6,926 bases of DNA from the NCBI GenBank assembly GCA_009926705.1, contig RFOJ01000047.1, positions 1 through 6,926 of the forward strand, given 5' to 3'. The position numbers were made by a program, and so were the translations under genes. How positions within the stretch are numbered: position 1 is the first letter of the stretch; every line of letters starts with the position of its first letter. Shown here piece after piece: positions 1 through 6,762 of this stretch. The notes beneath the pieces were generated by a model. That model saw only the letters and a program-made list of their open reading frames with translations, was not told where the DNA came from and did not search any database. This stretch comes from Acidimicrobiia bacterium. Lineage in GTDB: Bacteria > Actinomycetota > Acidimicrobiia > Acidimicrobiales > Ilumatobacteraceae.

Positions 1-341
1 TCGGGTTTCTCTCGACGAACGAGTTGCAGTCTGCGCTCGGGCGCTGCGCCGCGCTCATCATGGTTCACCGCTGGGTCGAAGCGTTCGGCAATGTCGCCGT
101 CGAAGCGCTCGCATGCGGGGTGCCAGTCATCACCTATGCCAGGGGAGGTCCGGCAGAAATCGTGCGTGATGGCGTGACGGGTTTCGTCGTACCGCCAGAC
201 CGACCCGACGAAGTGGCGGCGGCAGTAGCGAAGATCGGGTCAATCGACCGGGGTCGCTGCAGAGCCGAGGCGCTGGAACGTTTTTCGGCGCCAGCATTCG
301 CACATCGAGTGGAGGACTGGCTGCGAGGACAGCTCGCCTAG
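1..341 (+). CDS. Glycosyltransferase, GT-B fold (GT4-like), C-terminal fragment
   Basis: The reading frame is open from the first complete codon at nt 3 and stops with TAG at 339-341, so about 112 residues of the C-terminus are present and the start lies upstream of the window. The visible part is the nucleotide-sugar-binding half of a GT-B glycosyltransferase. It has a GT4-type E-x7-E motif in WVEAFGNVAVEALACG (glutamates at nt 78-80 and 102-104), then GVPVITYARGGPAEIV and DGVTGFVVPP, the usual order at the end of this family. In the family these glutamates contact the donor sugar nucleotide. The acceptor and donor cannot be read from this fragment; lipid, exopolysaccharide and small-molecule glycosylation are all possible. 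It is separated from rplM by 209 nt and is probably not in the same functional unit. I am confident of the family but not of the substrate. Confidence 0.88.
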   Translation, partial: GFLSTNELQSALGRCAALIMVHRWVEAFGNVAVEALACGVPVITYARGGPAEIVRDGVTGFVVPPDRPDEVAAAVAKIGSIDRGRCRAEALERFSAPAFAHRVEDWLRGQLA

Positions 342-487
342 GGCCCGCCGCGTCGTTGCCTCCCGGATATCGGCCGCCAGCCTCTGCAGCGCCGAGCTGT
401 CAGAACCGTTGAGTTTCGGCGAACTAACACGGGTTTTGGCTCGTCGTGGCGCAGGATGTCGCTGGTGTGAGCCAGCAAAAATCGCCG

Positions 488-493
488 TATCAT
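488..493 (+). promoter_or_regulatory. Possible -10 element upstream of rplM
   Basis: TATCAT at 488-493 differs from the TATAAT consensus at one position and lies 57 nt before the rplM start codon, which would give a leader of about 50 nt. No good -35 hexamer sits 16 to 18 nt upstream (the stretch around 464-471 matches TTGACA poorly), so this is a tentative call. The stretch 342-550 otherwise shows no coding frame that I would support and no clear terminator for the upstream glycosyltransferase gene. A 5-bp inverted repeat (GCTGG at 461-465, CCAGC at 472-476) lies just upstream, followed by a run of A rather than T. Confidence 0.22.
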
Positions 494-537
494 TCAGTGT
501 TCGAGTTTGCGCTGCTACCGCGGTGCTCCAGAGTTCT

Positions 538-543
538 GAGAGG
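538..543 (+). promoter_or_regulatory. Ribosome binding site of rplM
   Basis: GAGAGG at 538-543 lies seven nt before the ATG at 551. This fixes the L13 start at 551. The frame stays open further upstream to nt 446, but those extra residues have no counterpart in L13 proteins. Confidence 0.75.
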
Positions 544-550
544 TTCATTC

Positions 551-997
551 ATGCGCACGTATTCGGCCAAGCCCACTGAGGTGCAGCGCGCCTGGCATGT
601 TATTGACGCCGAAGGTCTCGTGCTGGGTCGCATGTGCACCGAAATCGCCACACTGCTTCGTGGCAAGCACAAGCCGTCGTTCACCCCGAGCATCGACACC
701 GGCGACCACGTCATCGTGATCAACGCCTCCAAGGTCGTGATGACGAGCGGCAAGGCCGAAGACAAGATCGTTGCCCGCCACAGCGGTTATCCGGGCGGCA
801 TCCGTGTGGAGAAGTACTCGCAATTCCTCGCACGCAGCCCTGAGTCCGCGATTCGCCGCACCGTGCACGGCATGCTCCCCAAAGGTCGACTCGGTCGCGC
901 ACAGATCAAGAAGCTGCAGGTCTACGCGGGTGCCGAACATCCGCACGTCGCACAGCAGCCGCAACCCGTCGACATGAGCCACGCCAAGGCTCGCTGA
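551..997 (+). CDS. rplM: 50S ribosomal protein L13
   Basis: This encodes L13, a 23S rRNA-binding protein that acts early in assembly of the large ribosomal subunit. The product is 148 residues, close to the family norm. Recognisable blocks, in order, are the N-terminal RTYSAKP and WHVIDAEGLVLGR, LLRGKHKPSFTP, GDHVIVINASKV, the highly conserved RHSGYPGG, GMLPKGRLGR and VYAGAEHPHVAQQP. These match actinobacterial L13 closely. The start at 551 is chosen because GAGAGG lies seven nt upstream and because the protein then begins MRTYSAKP, as expected for actinobacterial L13. The rpsI gene follows 29 nt after the stop, and the two are almost always cotranscribed in bacteria. In some bacteria L13 operons are autoregulated through the leader; I cannot see a recognisable leader structure here. 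Confidence 0.98.
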   Translation: MRTYSAKPTEVQRAWHVIDAEGLVLGRMCTEIATLLRGKHKPSFTPSIDTGDHVIVINASKVVMTSGKAEDKIVARHSGYPGGIRVEKYSQFLARSPESAIRRTVHGMLPKGRLGRAQIKKLQVYAGAEHPHVAQQPQPVDMSHAKAR

Positions 998-1026
998 TCG
1001 AAGCAATCCGAGGAGAGGAACAGACC

Positions 1027-1422
1027 ATGGCAACCAAGCCACTCACGCAAACCACCGGTCGTCGCAAGAGCGCCGTGTCTCGAGTTCGCCTCCGTGCAGG
1101 CTCGGGCCGTGTCACCGTCAACGGTCGAGCCTTCGAGGTCTATTTTCCGACTGCGATCCATCGCAACAACGCCACCGAGGCGTTGCGTATCACCGACACG
1201 TTGAAGACCTACGACGTCGACGTCGACATCGCAGGTGGTGGTCCGGCCGGTCAGTCCGGCGCAATGCGCCTGGCAGTGGCCCGCTCGCTTGTCGCGCTCG
1301 ATCCGACGCACCGTCCTGCGTTGAAGCGCGCTGGATTGCTTGCTCGCGATGCTCGCCGCAAGGAGAGCAAGAAGTACGGCTTGAAGAAGGCGCGCAAAGC
1401 GCCGCAGTACACCAAGCGCTAA
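1027..1422 (+). CDS. rpsI: 30S ribosomal protein S9
   Basis: This encodes S9 of the small ribosomal subunit head, 131 residues. The N-terminal QTTGRRKSAVSRVRL block, the central GGGPAGQSGAMRLAVARSL block and the basic C-terminal KKYGLKKARKAPQYTKR are all S9 signatures. In the family, the terminal Lys-Arg tail reaches the P-site tRNA, and it is intact here. A strong Shine-Dalgarno sequence (AGGAGAGG, 1011-1018) lies eight nt before the ATG. The gene follows rplM by 29 nt, the conserved L13-S9 pair. The stop is TAA at 1420-1422, and a 67-nt gap leads to glmM. A GC-rich 10-bp palindrome at 1435-1444 sits in that gap, but it lacks a loop and a T-tract, so I do not call it a terminator. Confidence 0.98.
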   Translation: MATKPLTQTTGRRKSAVSRVRLRAGSGRVTVNGRAFEVYFPTAIHRNNATEALRITDTLKTYDVDVDIAGGGPAGQSGAMRLAVARSLVALDPTHRPALKRAGLLARDARRKESKKYGLKKARKAPQYTKR

Positions 1423-1489
1423 TTCGTTCTTCGCGCCGCGCGGCTCGTTGCTGGCGTGTTTGCTTGTGACGGGCAAGATGGTGATTGAC

Positions 1490-2794
1490 ATGTTGCGCTT
1501 CGGCACCGACGGCGTGCGCGGAAGAGTCGGAGTCGACCTTGACGAATCACACGTCGCTCAACTCGGTGCAGCTGTCGCGCTCGCATTTCCCGGAGTCGAC
1601 ATCCTCATCGGTCACGACGGACGAGAGAGCGGTGAGACATGGTGCAACGCCTTTGGGGCGGGGGCGATCTCGCTTCGCGCGACGGTAGCTCTGGCAGGAG
1701 TCGTTCCGACTCCGGCTGTCGCTAATGCCGCCAAGCGGCGTAACTGCGTGGGCGTAGCGATTACCGCGTCGCACAACCCTTGGCATGACAACGGAGTAAA
1801 GGTGTTTGCTCCCGGTGGACGCAAGCTCACCGACGCTGAGCAACAACAGATCGAGCACTTATGGCATACCTCGGCGACGGTGACCTTGGGCGATTCGGCA
1901 TTGCCGCGCGATTCGCGCTGCATCGGTGAGTACATAGAGAGCCTGACGAGCGGGCTCGGCGCCGGCGCACTGGACGGATGCAGCGTGGTCATCGATGCAG
2001 CCAACGGGGCGACGAGCATCGTTGTCGCTGCAGTCGCAGAGGCGCTCGGGTTGCGCGCCGACATTCGTTACGCATCTCCGAACGGGCGCAACATCAATGA
2101 CCGATGCGGGGCGGTACACCCCGAGGCCATTGCAGCACTCTGCGCCGAGCGGCGACAGATTGGCATCGCATTCGACGGTGACGGTGACCGATTGATCGCA
2201 GTCGACGAGCTCGGCAATGTGGTCGATGGCGACCGATTGATCGCACTCATGGCGCTCGACCTTCAAGCACGCGGAATGCTTGCTCGCGACACGGTCGTAG
2301 TCACGAGCATGACAAACCTTGGTTTCCACCGCGCGATGCAGCAGCACGGTGTGAAGGTCGTGACAACGGATGTCGGCGACCGAGCCGTTCTGGCGGCGAT
2401 GGAAGACGGTGGTTACGTGCTTGGTGGCGAGCAGAGCGGCCACATCATCAACTTGCACCATGCGACGACCGGAGACGGAGTGTTGGCGGCCGTGACGTTG
2501 CTTCAGATCGTGCGTCGAGCCGGTGGCTCGCTAGCCGAGATGGCTGGTTCGGTGATGCAGCGAATGCCGCAACTTTTGCGCAACGTCAGAGTGGCGAACA
2601 AACCGGCCGATGTCGAAGCGTTGCTGGGTGCTGAACTCGTGCACGAGCGAGCGGCACTCGGCAACGACGGAAGAATCGTCGTGCGCACCTCGGGTACTGA
2701 GCCGGTCGTTCGCATCATGGTGGAGGCTGCATCTTCGGAGATCGCGGAGGCAACCGCCGACCGCTTGGAGCGTCTCATCGTCGCGCGTGCGTGA
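1490..2794 (+). CDS. glmM: Phosphoglucosamine mutase
   Basis: GlmM converts glucosamine-6-phosphate to glucosamine-1-phosphate, the second step towards UDP-GlcNAc for peptidoglycan. With the start at 1490 the protein has 434 residues, slightly short of the usual 445-450. The four active-site loops of the alpha-D-phosphohexomutase superfamily are present in order: the phosphoserine loop TASHNP with Ser94, which must be phosphorylated for activity; the metal loop DGDGDR at 229-234; the sugar-binding loop GEQSGH at 313-318; and the phosphate-binding loop RTSGTEP at 399-405. The N-terminal FGTDGVRG at 4-11 is the GlmM signature. In-frame starts at GTG 1466 and ATG 1478 are also possible, and no start has a strong ribosome binding site. 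I prefer 1490 because it places FGTDG as in other GlmM proteins. Its substrate is the product of the next gene. The 15-bp repeat at 2186 and 2231 comes from conserved DGDR codons. Confidence 0.96.
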   Translation: MLRFGTDGVRGRVGVDLDESHVAQLGAAVALAFPGVDILIGHDGRESGETWCNAFGAGAISLRATVALAGVVPTPAVANAAKRRNCVGVAITASHNPWHDNGVKVFAPGGRKLTDAEQQQIEHLWHTSATVTLGDSALPRDSRCIGEYIESLTSGLGAGALDGCSVVIDAANGATSIVVAAVAEALGLRADIRYASPNGRNINDRCGAVHPEAIAALCAERRQIGIAFDGDGDRLIAVDELGNVVDGDRLIALMALDLQARGMLARDTVVVTSMTNLGFHRAMQQHGVKVVTTDVGDRAVLAAMEDGGYVLGGEQSGHIINLHHATTGDGVLAAVTLLQIVRRAGGSLAEMAGSVMQRMPQLLRNVRVANKPADVEALLGAELVHERAALGNDGRIVVRTSGTEPVVRIMVEAASSEIAEATADRLERLIVARA

Positions 2795-2886
2795 CAAGAG
2801 CACGACTTCGTCGAATGTTGCTAACCGACCTCTTGGAGCAGACTTCCGACATTTTGCACCACTCGTAGATAGGTAGCCTTGGTCGT

Positions 2887-5800
2887 ATGTGCGGCATCAT
2901 CGCGGTGTTGTCGCGCCCCGAAACTCGCGCCGTACCCGACGCGAACGCGCTGCTTGCGACCATCGACGGAGTCTTGAAGCAGCTCCCCGCGGGGATGACG
3001 ACGCTGCCGGGTGACGACCCACTCCGCGCCGCTGCGACAGCAATGACTGGTGTTGACACTGCCCTGCGCGGCGATGCCGGAATCTGGTTGATGGCGGGGA
3101 ACCGCGAGTTCATCTCCGCTCTGACAGTGCGACTCGACCAACTCGACTCGTGGCTGCTCGCGGCTGAATCGCTGCTCGAGCGATCGACGGGTGTGGCCGC
3201 TGCATCGCTCGAGCGATCAAGCAACCTGCTGACTGCGCTTCGTGACGCCGCATGGTCACTGCGCAAAGACCGCATTCGCACCGCCTTGGCGGTCGACGGT
3301 CTCGCGGGTGCTGGAGCTAGCCGGTCTGCACTGAGCGCATACCTCTCTATCCAGCAGTCGTCCTCTGCGCTTGACCGCCTTGAGGTTCGCGGACGTGACT
3401 CGGCCGGCGTGCACGTAATGGTGTGGAACCACGGCCTGCGTCGAGAAGACCCGCAAGTCGCTGCGTTGCTTGGGGCGCGACACGACGACAGCTTGTTCAC
3501 CTCGGGTGCAGTGCGCGTGACGCGCAATGCATGGTCGTTCGTCTACAAAGCGGCAGCAGAGATTGGCGAGTTGGGCGACAACACCCGCGCCATGCGCTCC
3601 ACGGTGTTGTCCGACGACCTCTTGCGTCTCGCCGTGAGTCAGCAAGGAGCTCGTGTCGCGGTGCTCGGCCACACCCGCTGGGCGAGCGTCGGCATCATCT
3701 CGGAACCCAATGCTCACCCCGTGAACAGCGAAGAATTAGAGGCGTCCGCAGAATCGGCATACCTGGTCGCTGCGCTCAACGGTGACGTCGACAACCACGC
3801 CGACCTGAAGGCTCGCCACAACTTGCGACTCGCCCAACCGATCACCACCGACGCAAAGGTCATCCCCGCGCTCGTCTCCCGTCGAGTCGGCAACGGAGAA
3901 TCGCTCACCGAGTCGTTTCGCGAGACCGTAGCAGCCTTCGAAGGCTCCGTCGCGATCGCTGCGGCATCCGCTGACCAACCCGACAAATTGTTGCTGGCAC
4001 TGAAGGGAAGTGGTCAAGGCCTCTGTGTCGGCCTTGCGGAGAACCGCTTCGTCGTCGCGAGCGAACCATATGGCCTCGTGGAAGAGACTCAGCGTTACGT
4101 GCGCATGGACGGCGAGTCACTTGCGCACCCGGATCGACCGTCGAGTCGCGGTCAGGTGATCGTGCTCGACGGCAGTCGTGCAGGCGATGAGGCCGGTGTC
4201 ACCCTCGTCGCTTACGACGGCACTGCGCTCGCCCTCGGCAAGCACAACGTGCTCACCGCCGAAGTCACGACGCGCGATATCGACCGCGGCGAGCACAGGC
4301 ACTTCCTGGCGAAAGAAATCAACGAGGCTCCGCGCAGCTTCGCCAAGACGTTGCGTGGGCGCATCGCAGAAGACAAGGCGCTCCTGTCGGTCAGTCTTGA
4401 CGAATCGCAGCTGCCGTCCACGATTGCGAGCGAACTTGCCGACGGCACACTCAAGCGGGTACGGGTGATCGGTCAGGGCACAGCTGCAATCGCTGGAAGG
4501 TCGCTGGCCAATCTGTTGCGTCAACTGACCGAAGATCGCATTCGCGTGGATGCGCTGCCCGCCACCGAGTTGTCGGGCTTCGGCTTGCAGCTCGACATGC
4601 GCGACACCCTCGTCATTGCCATCAGCCAGAGCGGCACGACAACCGACACCAATCGCACAGTAGACCTCGCCCGCTCGCGCGGTGCCCGGGTCGTTGCAAT
4701 CGTCAACCGCCGCGGCAGCGAGCTCACTGCCAAGGCCGAAGGTGTCATCTACACCTCCGACGGCCGCGACGTGGAGATGAGCGTGGCGAGCACGAAGGCC
4801 TTCTATGCGCAAGTCGCAGCGGGAGCTCTCGTTGCGTGCGCGATAGCCCAGGTGCTCGGTACGGGTGCTGCCGACGACCGAAGCAACCTGCTTCGCGCTC
4901 TGCGCACCTTGCCCGACTCCATGCGCGAAGTGCTGCAACTGCGCGAGAAGATTGCCGAAGCAGCGAAAACTTTCGCTACCTCGCGGCGTTACTGGACCAT
5001 CGTCGGCAACGGCGCCAATGCGGTCGCAGCCGAAGAAGTACGTATCAAGTTGAGTGAGCTCTGCTACAAGTCGATCGCCTGCGACATCACCGAAGACAAA
5101 AAGCACATCGACCTCTCGTGCGAGCCGCTCATCTTCGTGTGCGCTGCCGGTCTCACTGGCGGTACCGCCGCCGACGTAGCGAAGGAAATCGAGATCTTCA
5201 GAGCGCACAAGGCACTGCCGATTGTCGTTGCAACTCGCGGCGAACAGCGATTCGGTGCCGCCGCCGCGGTGATCGAGGTACCAGAAGTTGACGTGCGCGT
5301 CGCGTTCGTGTTGTCAGTCATGGTGGGACATCTCTTTGGCTACGAGGCGGCGATGGCAATCGACTCGCTCGCACGACCGTTGCGCCAGACCCGCGAGGTG
5401 GTGGAGCACGCCGTCGAGCGCGGCGGCCAAGGCTCCGCACTGCTCGACAAGGTGCACGCTGAGATCGGTCTTCCGGCAAAAAGGTTCTTTGACGCGCTCG
5501 CAACGGGTGCGTACGACGGAAACCTCGAAGTGTCGACCGCGGTCCGCCTCGTCGGAATCCTGCGCACTGCCATGTCGCCGAACCCGTTGCAGGCGTACCA
5601 GCGCGACTCAGGAAAGATCGCGACGCCCGAGACGCTGCTCGACGACATCACTGCAGCGCTAACCCGAGCCATTGACGAGCTCACTCGTCCGGTCGATGCA
5701 ATCAAGCACCAAGCCAAGACGATCACCGTCGGTATCTCGCGCAGTGAAGAAGGCTTGCTTGATCGCGCCCTGGTGAAGGCCGTGCTCGGTGCTGGAGCGG

Positions 5801-6330
5801 CCCGTGAGCGCCTGCCCTACGGAGTGCTGAAGGTGCTGGCCGACCTCGATCCGGCGGTCAGCCAAGTAGTCGGCTTCACCCGATATCGCATCGAGGGCGA
5901 TCCGTCTTTACCTGAGTCAACGATTGCGATCGTCGACCGTGGCGGCATCGCGCGCGACTTACAGTCACGCGTCGACACGACCAATGCTTTGCGAGGCACA
6001 AAACGGCGCGTGGCGATGTCGCAGGAAGTGCTGGTTGCTCGCGGTCGGCGCGATAACCGCACCGTCATCTTCATCCCGGAGACCAAGGGCCAGGAGACGA
6101 CAGGGATCACCCTCTTGCACGTGCTGTTCCACGATCGACTCCCCGCAGGTGTCATGAAGCAGGTGCTCGCTGGCTACGACAACCGCTATGACCGGCTCGT
6201 CGACGCGGTCACGGAAACGGAGAGTACGTTCCGCGAAGACCGACTCGGCGAAGTCTCCGTGGCGGATGCCCTCATTCTTCCGATCACCGCAACAGCCGAC
6301 ATGTGGCGCACCGCTGACGGCGCGGAATAG
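2887..6330 (+). CDS. glmS: Extra-long GlmS-type glutamine amidotransferase / SIS isomerase
   Basis: Predicted glutamine:fructose-6-phosphate amidotransferase, which makes glucosamine-6-phosphate using ammonia from glutamine in the cytoplasm. It has 1147 residues, against about 610 for E. coli GlmS. MCGII gives the N-terminal nucleophile Cys2. The glutaminase domain continues with RGRDSAG (168-174), HTRWAS (262-267), NAHP (275-278), Asn298-Gly299 and Asp322. KEINEAP (476-482) leads into SIS 1, with GQGTA (529-533), SQSGTTTDT (580-588) and VASTKAF (633-639). SIS 2 has Glu717, Lys721, Glu724 and His740, matching E. coli Glu481, Lys485, Glu488 and His504 at identical spacing. Oddities are insertions at about 11-150 and 175-258, an unrecognised extension from about 839, and no canonical C-tail. 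The start is fixed by MCGI; upstream there is only a weak ribosome binding site. The position between glmM and acpS supports a GlmS role, but a divergent paralogue with another sugar substrate is possible. Confidence 0.88.
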   Translation: MCGIIAVLSRPETRAVPDANALLATIDGVLKQLPAGMTTLPGDDPLRAAATAMTGVDTALRGDAGIWLMAGNREFISALTVRLDQLDSWLLAAESLLERSTGVAAASLERSSNLLTALRDAAWSLRKDRIRTALAVDGLAGAGASRSALSAYLSIQQSSSALDRLEVRGRDSAGVHVMVWNHGLRREDPQVAALLGARHDDSLFTSGAVRVTRNAWSFVYKAAAEIGELGDNTRAMRSTVLSDDLLRLAVSQQGARVAVLGHTRWASVGIISEPNAHPVNSEELEASAESAYLVAALNGDVDNHADLKARHNLRLAQPITTDAKVIPALVSRRVGNGESLTESFRETVAAFEGSVAIAAASADQPDKLLLALKGSGQGLCVGLAENRFVVASEPYGLVEETQRYVRMDGESLAHPDRPSSRGQVIVLDGSRAGDEAGVTLVAYDGTALALGKHNVLTAEVTTRDIDRGEHRHFLAKEINEAPRSFAKTLRGRIAEDKALLSVSLDESQLPSTIASELADGTLKRVRVIGQGTAAIAGRSLANLLRQLTEDRIRVDALPATELSGFGLQLDMRDTLVIAISQSGTTTDTNRTVDLARSRGARVVAIVNRRGSELTAKAEGVIYTSDGRDVEMSVASTKAFYAQVAAGALVACAIAQVLGTGAADDRSNLLRALRTLPDSMREVLQLREKIAEAAKTFATSRRYWTIVGNGANAVAAEEVRIKLSELCYKSIACDITEDKKHIDLSCEPLIFVCAAGLTGGTAADVAKEIEIFRAHKALPIVVATRGEQRFGAAAAVIEVPEVDVRVAFVLSVMVGHLFGYEAAMAIDSLARPLRQTREVVEHAVERGGQGSALLDKVHAEIGLPAKRFFDALATGAYDGNLEVSTAVRLVGILRTAMSPNPLQAYQRDSGKIATPETLLDDITAALTRAIDELTRPVDAIKHQAKTITVGISRSEEGLLDRALVKAVLGAGAARERLPYGVLKVLADLDPAVSQVVGFTRYRIEGDPSLPESTIAIVDRGGIARDLQSRVDTTNALRGTKRRVAMSQEVLVARGRRDNRTVIFIPETKGQETTGITLLHVLFHDRLPAGVMKQVLAGYDNRYDRLVDAVTETESTFREDRLGEVSVADALILPITATADMWRTADGAE
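3174..3218. repeat. Short direct repeat with a 14-bp palindrome inside glmS
   Basis: The 12-mer GCTCGAGCGATC occurs at 3174-3185 and again at 3207-3218, 33 nt apart and in the same frame, coding for two Leu-Glu-Arg-Ser units. The second copy completes a perfect 14-bp palindrome, ATCGCTCGAGCGAT, at 3204-3217. It lies in the inserted, helix-rich N-terminal part of the GlmS-like protein. It may be no more than a small internal duplication in the insertion. Confidence 0.6.
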
Positions 6331-6388
6331 TCGATGAGACCAGCTCGTTCGTGCGAGGCCACAGAGTTGCTGGTGTCGGAGTGAAACC

Positions 6389-6754
6389 ATGATCGGCTTG
6401 GGAATCGACGCGGTGGATATCGACCGCTTTGCGCGCGCACTCGAGCGCAGCCCGCTTCTGGCCAGACGCGTCTTTACCGATGACGAGCGCGCACTCGCAG
6501 AGCGTCGGGCCGATTCGGCGGCGGTGCTCGCGGCGAGGTTCGCGGTGCGTGAAGCCACGATGAAGGCGCTCGGTGTAGGGCTCGGAGCTTTCAACTTCCA
6601 CGACGTGTCGATCCGAACCTCTGCTGACGGACGGCCCTCGCTGAAGGTGGGTGGCAGGGCAGCGGAGCTCGCCCGCGAACGTGGTGTCGCACAGTGGCAC
6701 GTCTCCATCTCGCACACCGACAACCTTGCGGTTGCGGTCGTCGCTGCCGACTAG
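6389..6754 (+). CDS. acpS: Holo-[acyl-carrier-protein] synthase
   Basis: AcpS transfers the 4'-phosphopantetheine group from coenzyme A to a serine of acyl carrier protein, switching on fatty acid synthesis. The 121-residue product has the length and motifs of the family. GLGIDAVDIDRF (3-14) holds Asp7, the expected magnesium ligand. ARFAVREATMKALG contains Glu55, the second metal ligand; the usual Lys-Glu-Ala is Arg-Glu-Ala here, a mild change. FNFHDVSI and GRPSL follow, and the C-terminal VSISHTDNLAVAVV includes His109. The start ATG at 6389 has GGAG at 6378-6381 with seven nt spacing. It lies 58 nt after the glmS-like gene and eight nt before alr, so cotranscription and coupling with alr are likely. 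The acpS-alr adjacency is common in bacteria. Confidence 0.96.
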   Translation: MIGLGIDAVDIDRFARALERSPLLARRVFTDDERALAERRADSAAVLAARFAVREATMKALGVGLGAFNFHDVSIRTSADGRPSLKVGGRAAELARERGVAQWHVSISHTDNLAVAVVAAD

Positions 6755-6762
6755 CTCGCATC

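Noticed and set aside
446..550. Upstream extension of the L13 frame
   Set aside because: The extra residues do not resemble L13, and the ATG at 551 has a well-placed ribosome binding site and the expected N-terminus.
1212..1225. 14-bp perfect palindrome in rpsI
   Set aside because: It results from tandem GACGTC codons for Asp-Val-Asp-Val in a normal S9 region; there is no sign of an operator role.
2186..2245. 15-bp direct repeat GACCGATTGATCGCA, 45 nt apart in glmM
   Set aside because: It encodes DRLIA twice within a DGDGDR...VDGDR stretch that is conserved in GlmM proteins, so the protein explains it.
2795..2886. Possible glmS ribozyme or other riboswitch in front of the glmS-like gene
   Set aside because: The gap is only 92 nt, and I see neither the paired core of the glmS ribozyme nor any other known riboswitch signature.
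2775..3527. Minus-strand open frame of 250 codons across the glmM-glmS junction
   Set aside because: The product is a low-complexity Ser/Arg/Ala-rich sequence without family resemblance and is antisense to clear coding sequence.
4117..5208. Long open frame on the minus strand (363 codons) opposite glmS
   Set aside because: It lies entirely opposite the conserved SIS domains of the GlmS-like gene, has no recognisable motif, and is the kind of antisense frame that GC-rich codon bias creates.
6339..6374. Inverted repeat ACCAGC/GCTGGT between glmS and acpS
   Set aside because: Only 6 bp with a 24-nt loop and no T-tract follows, so it is not a terminator. It could arise by chance in GC-rich DNA.
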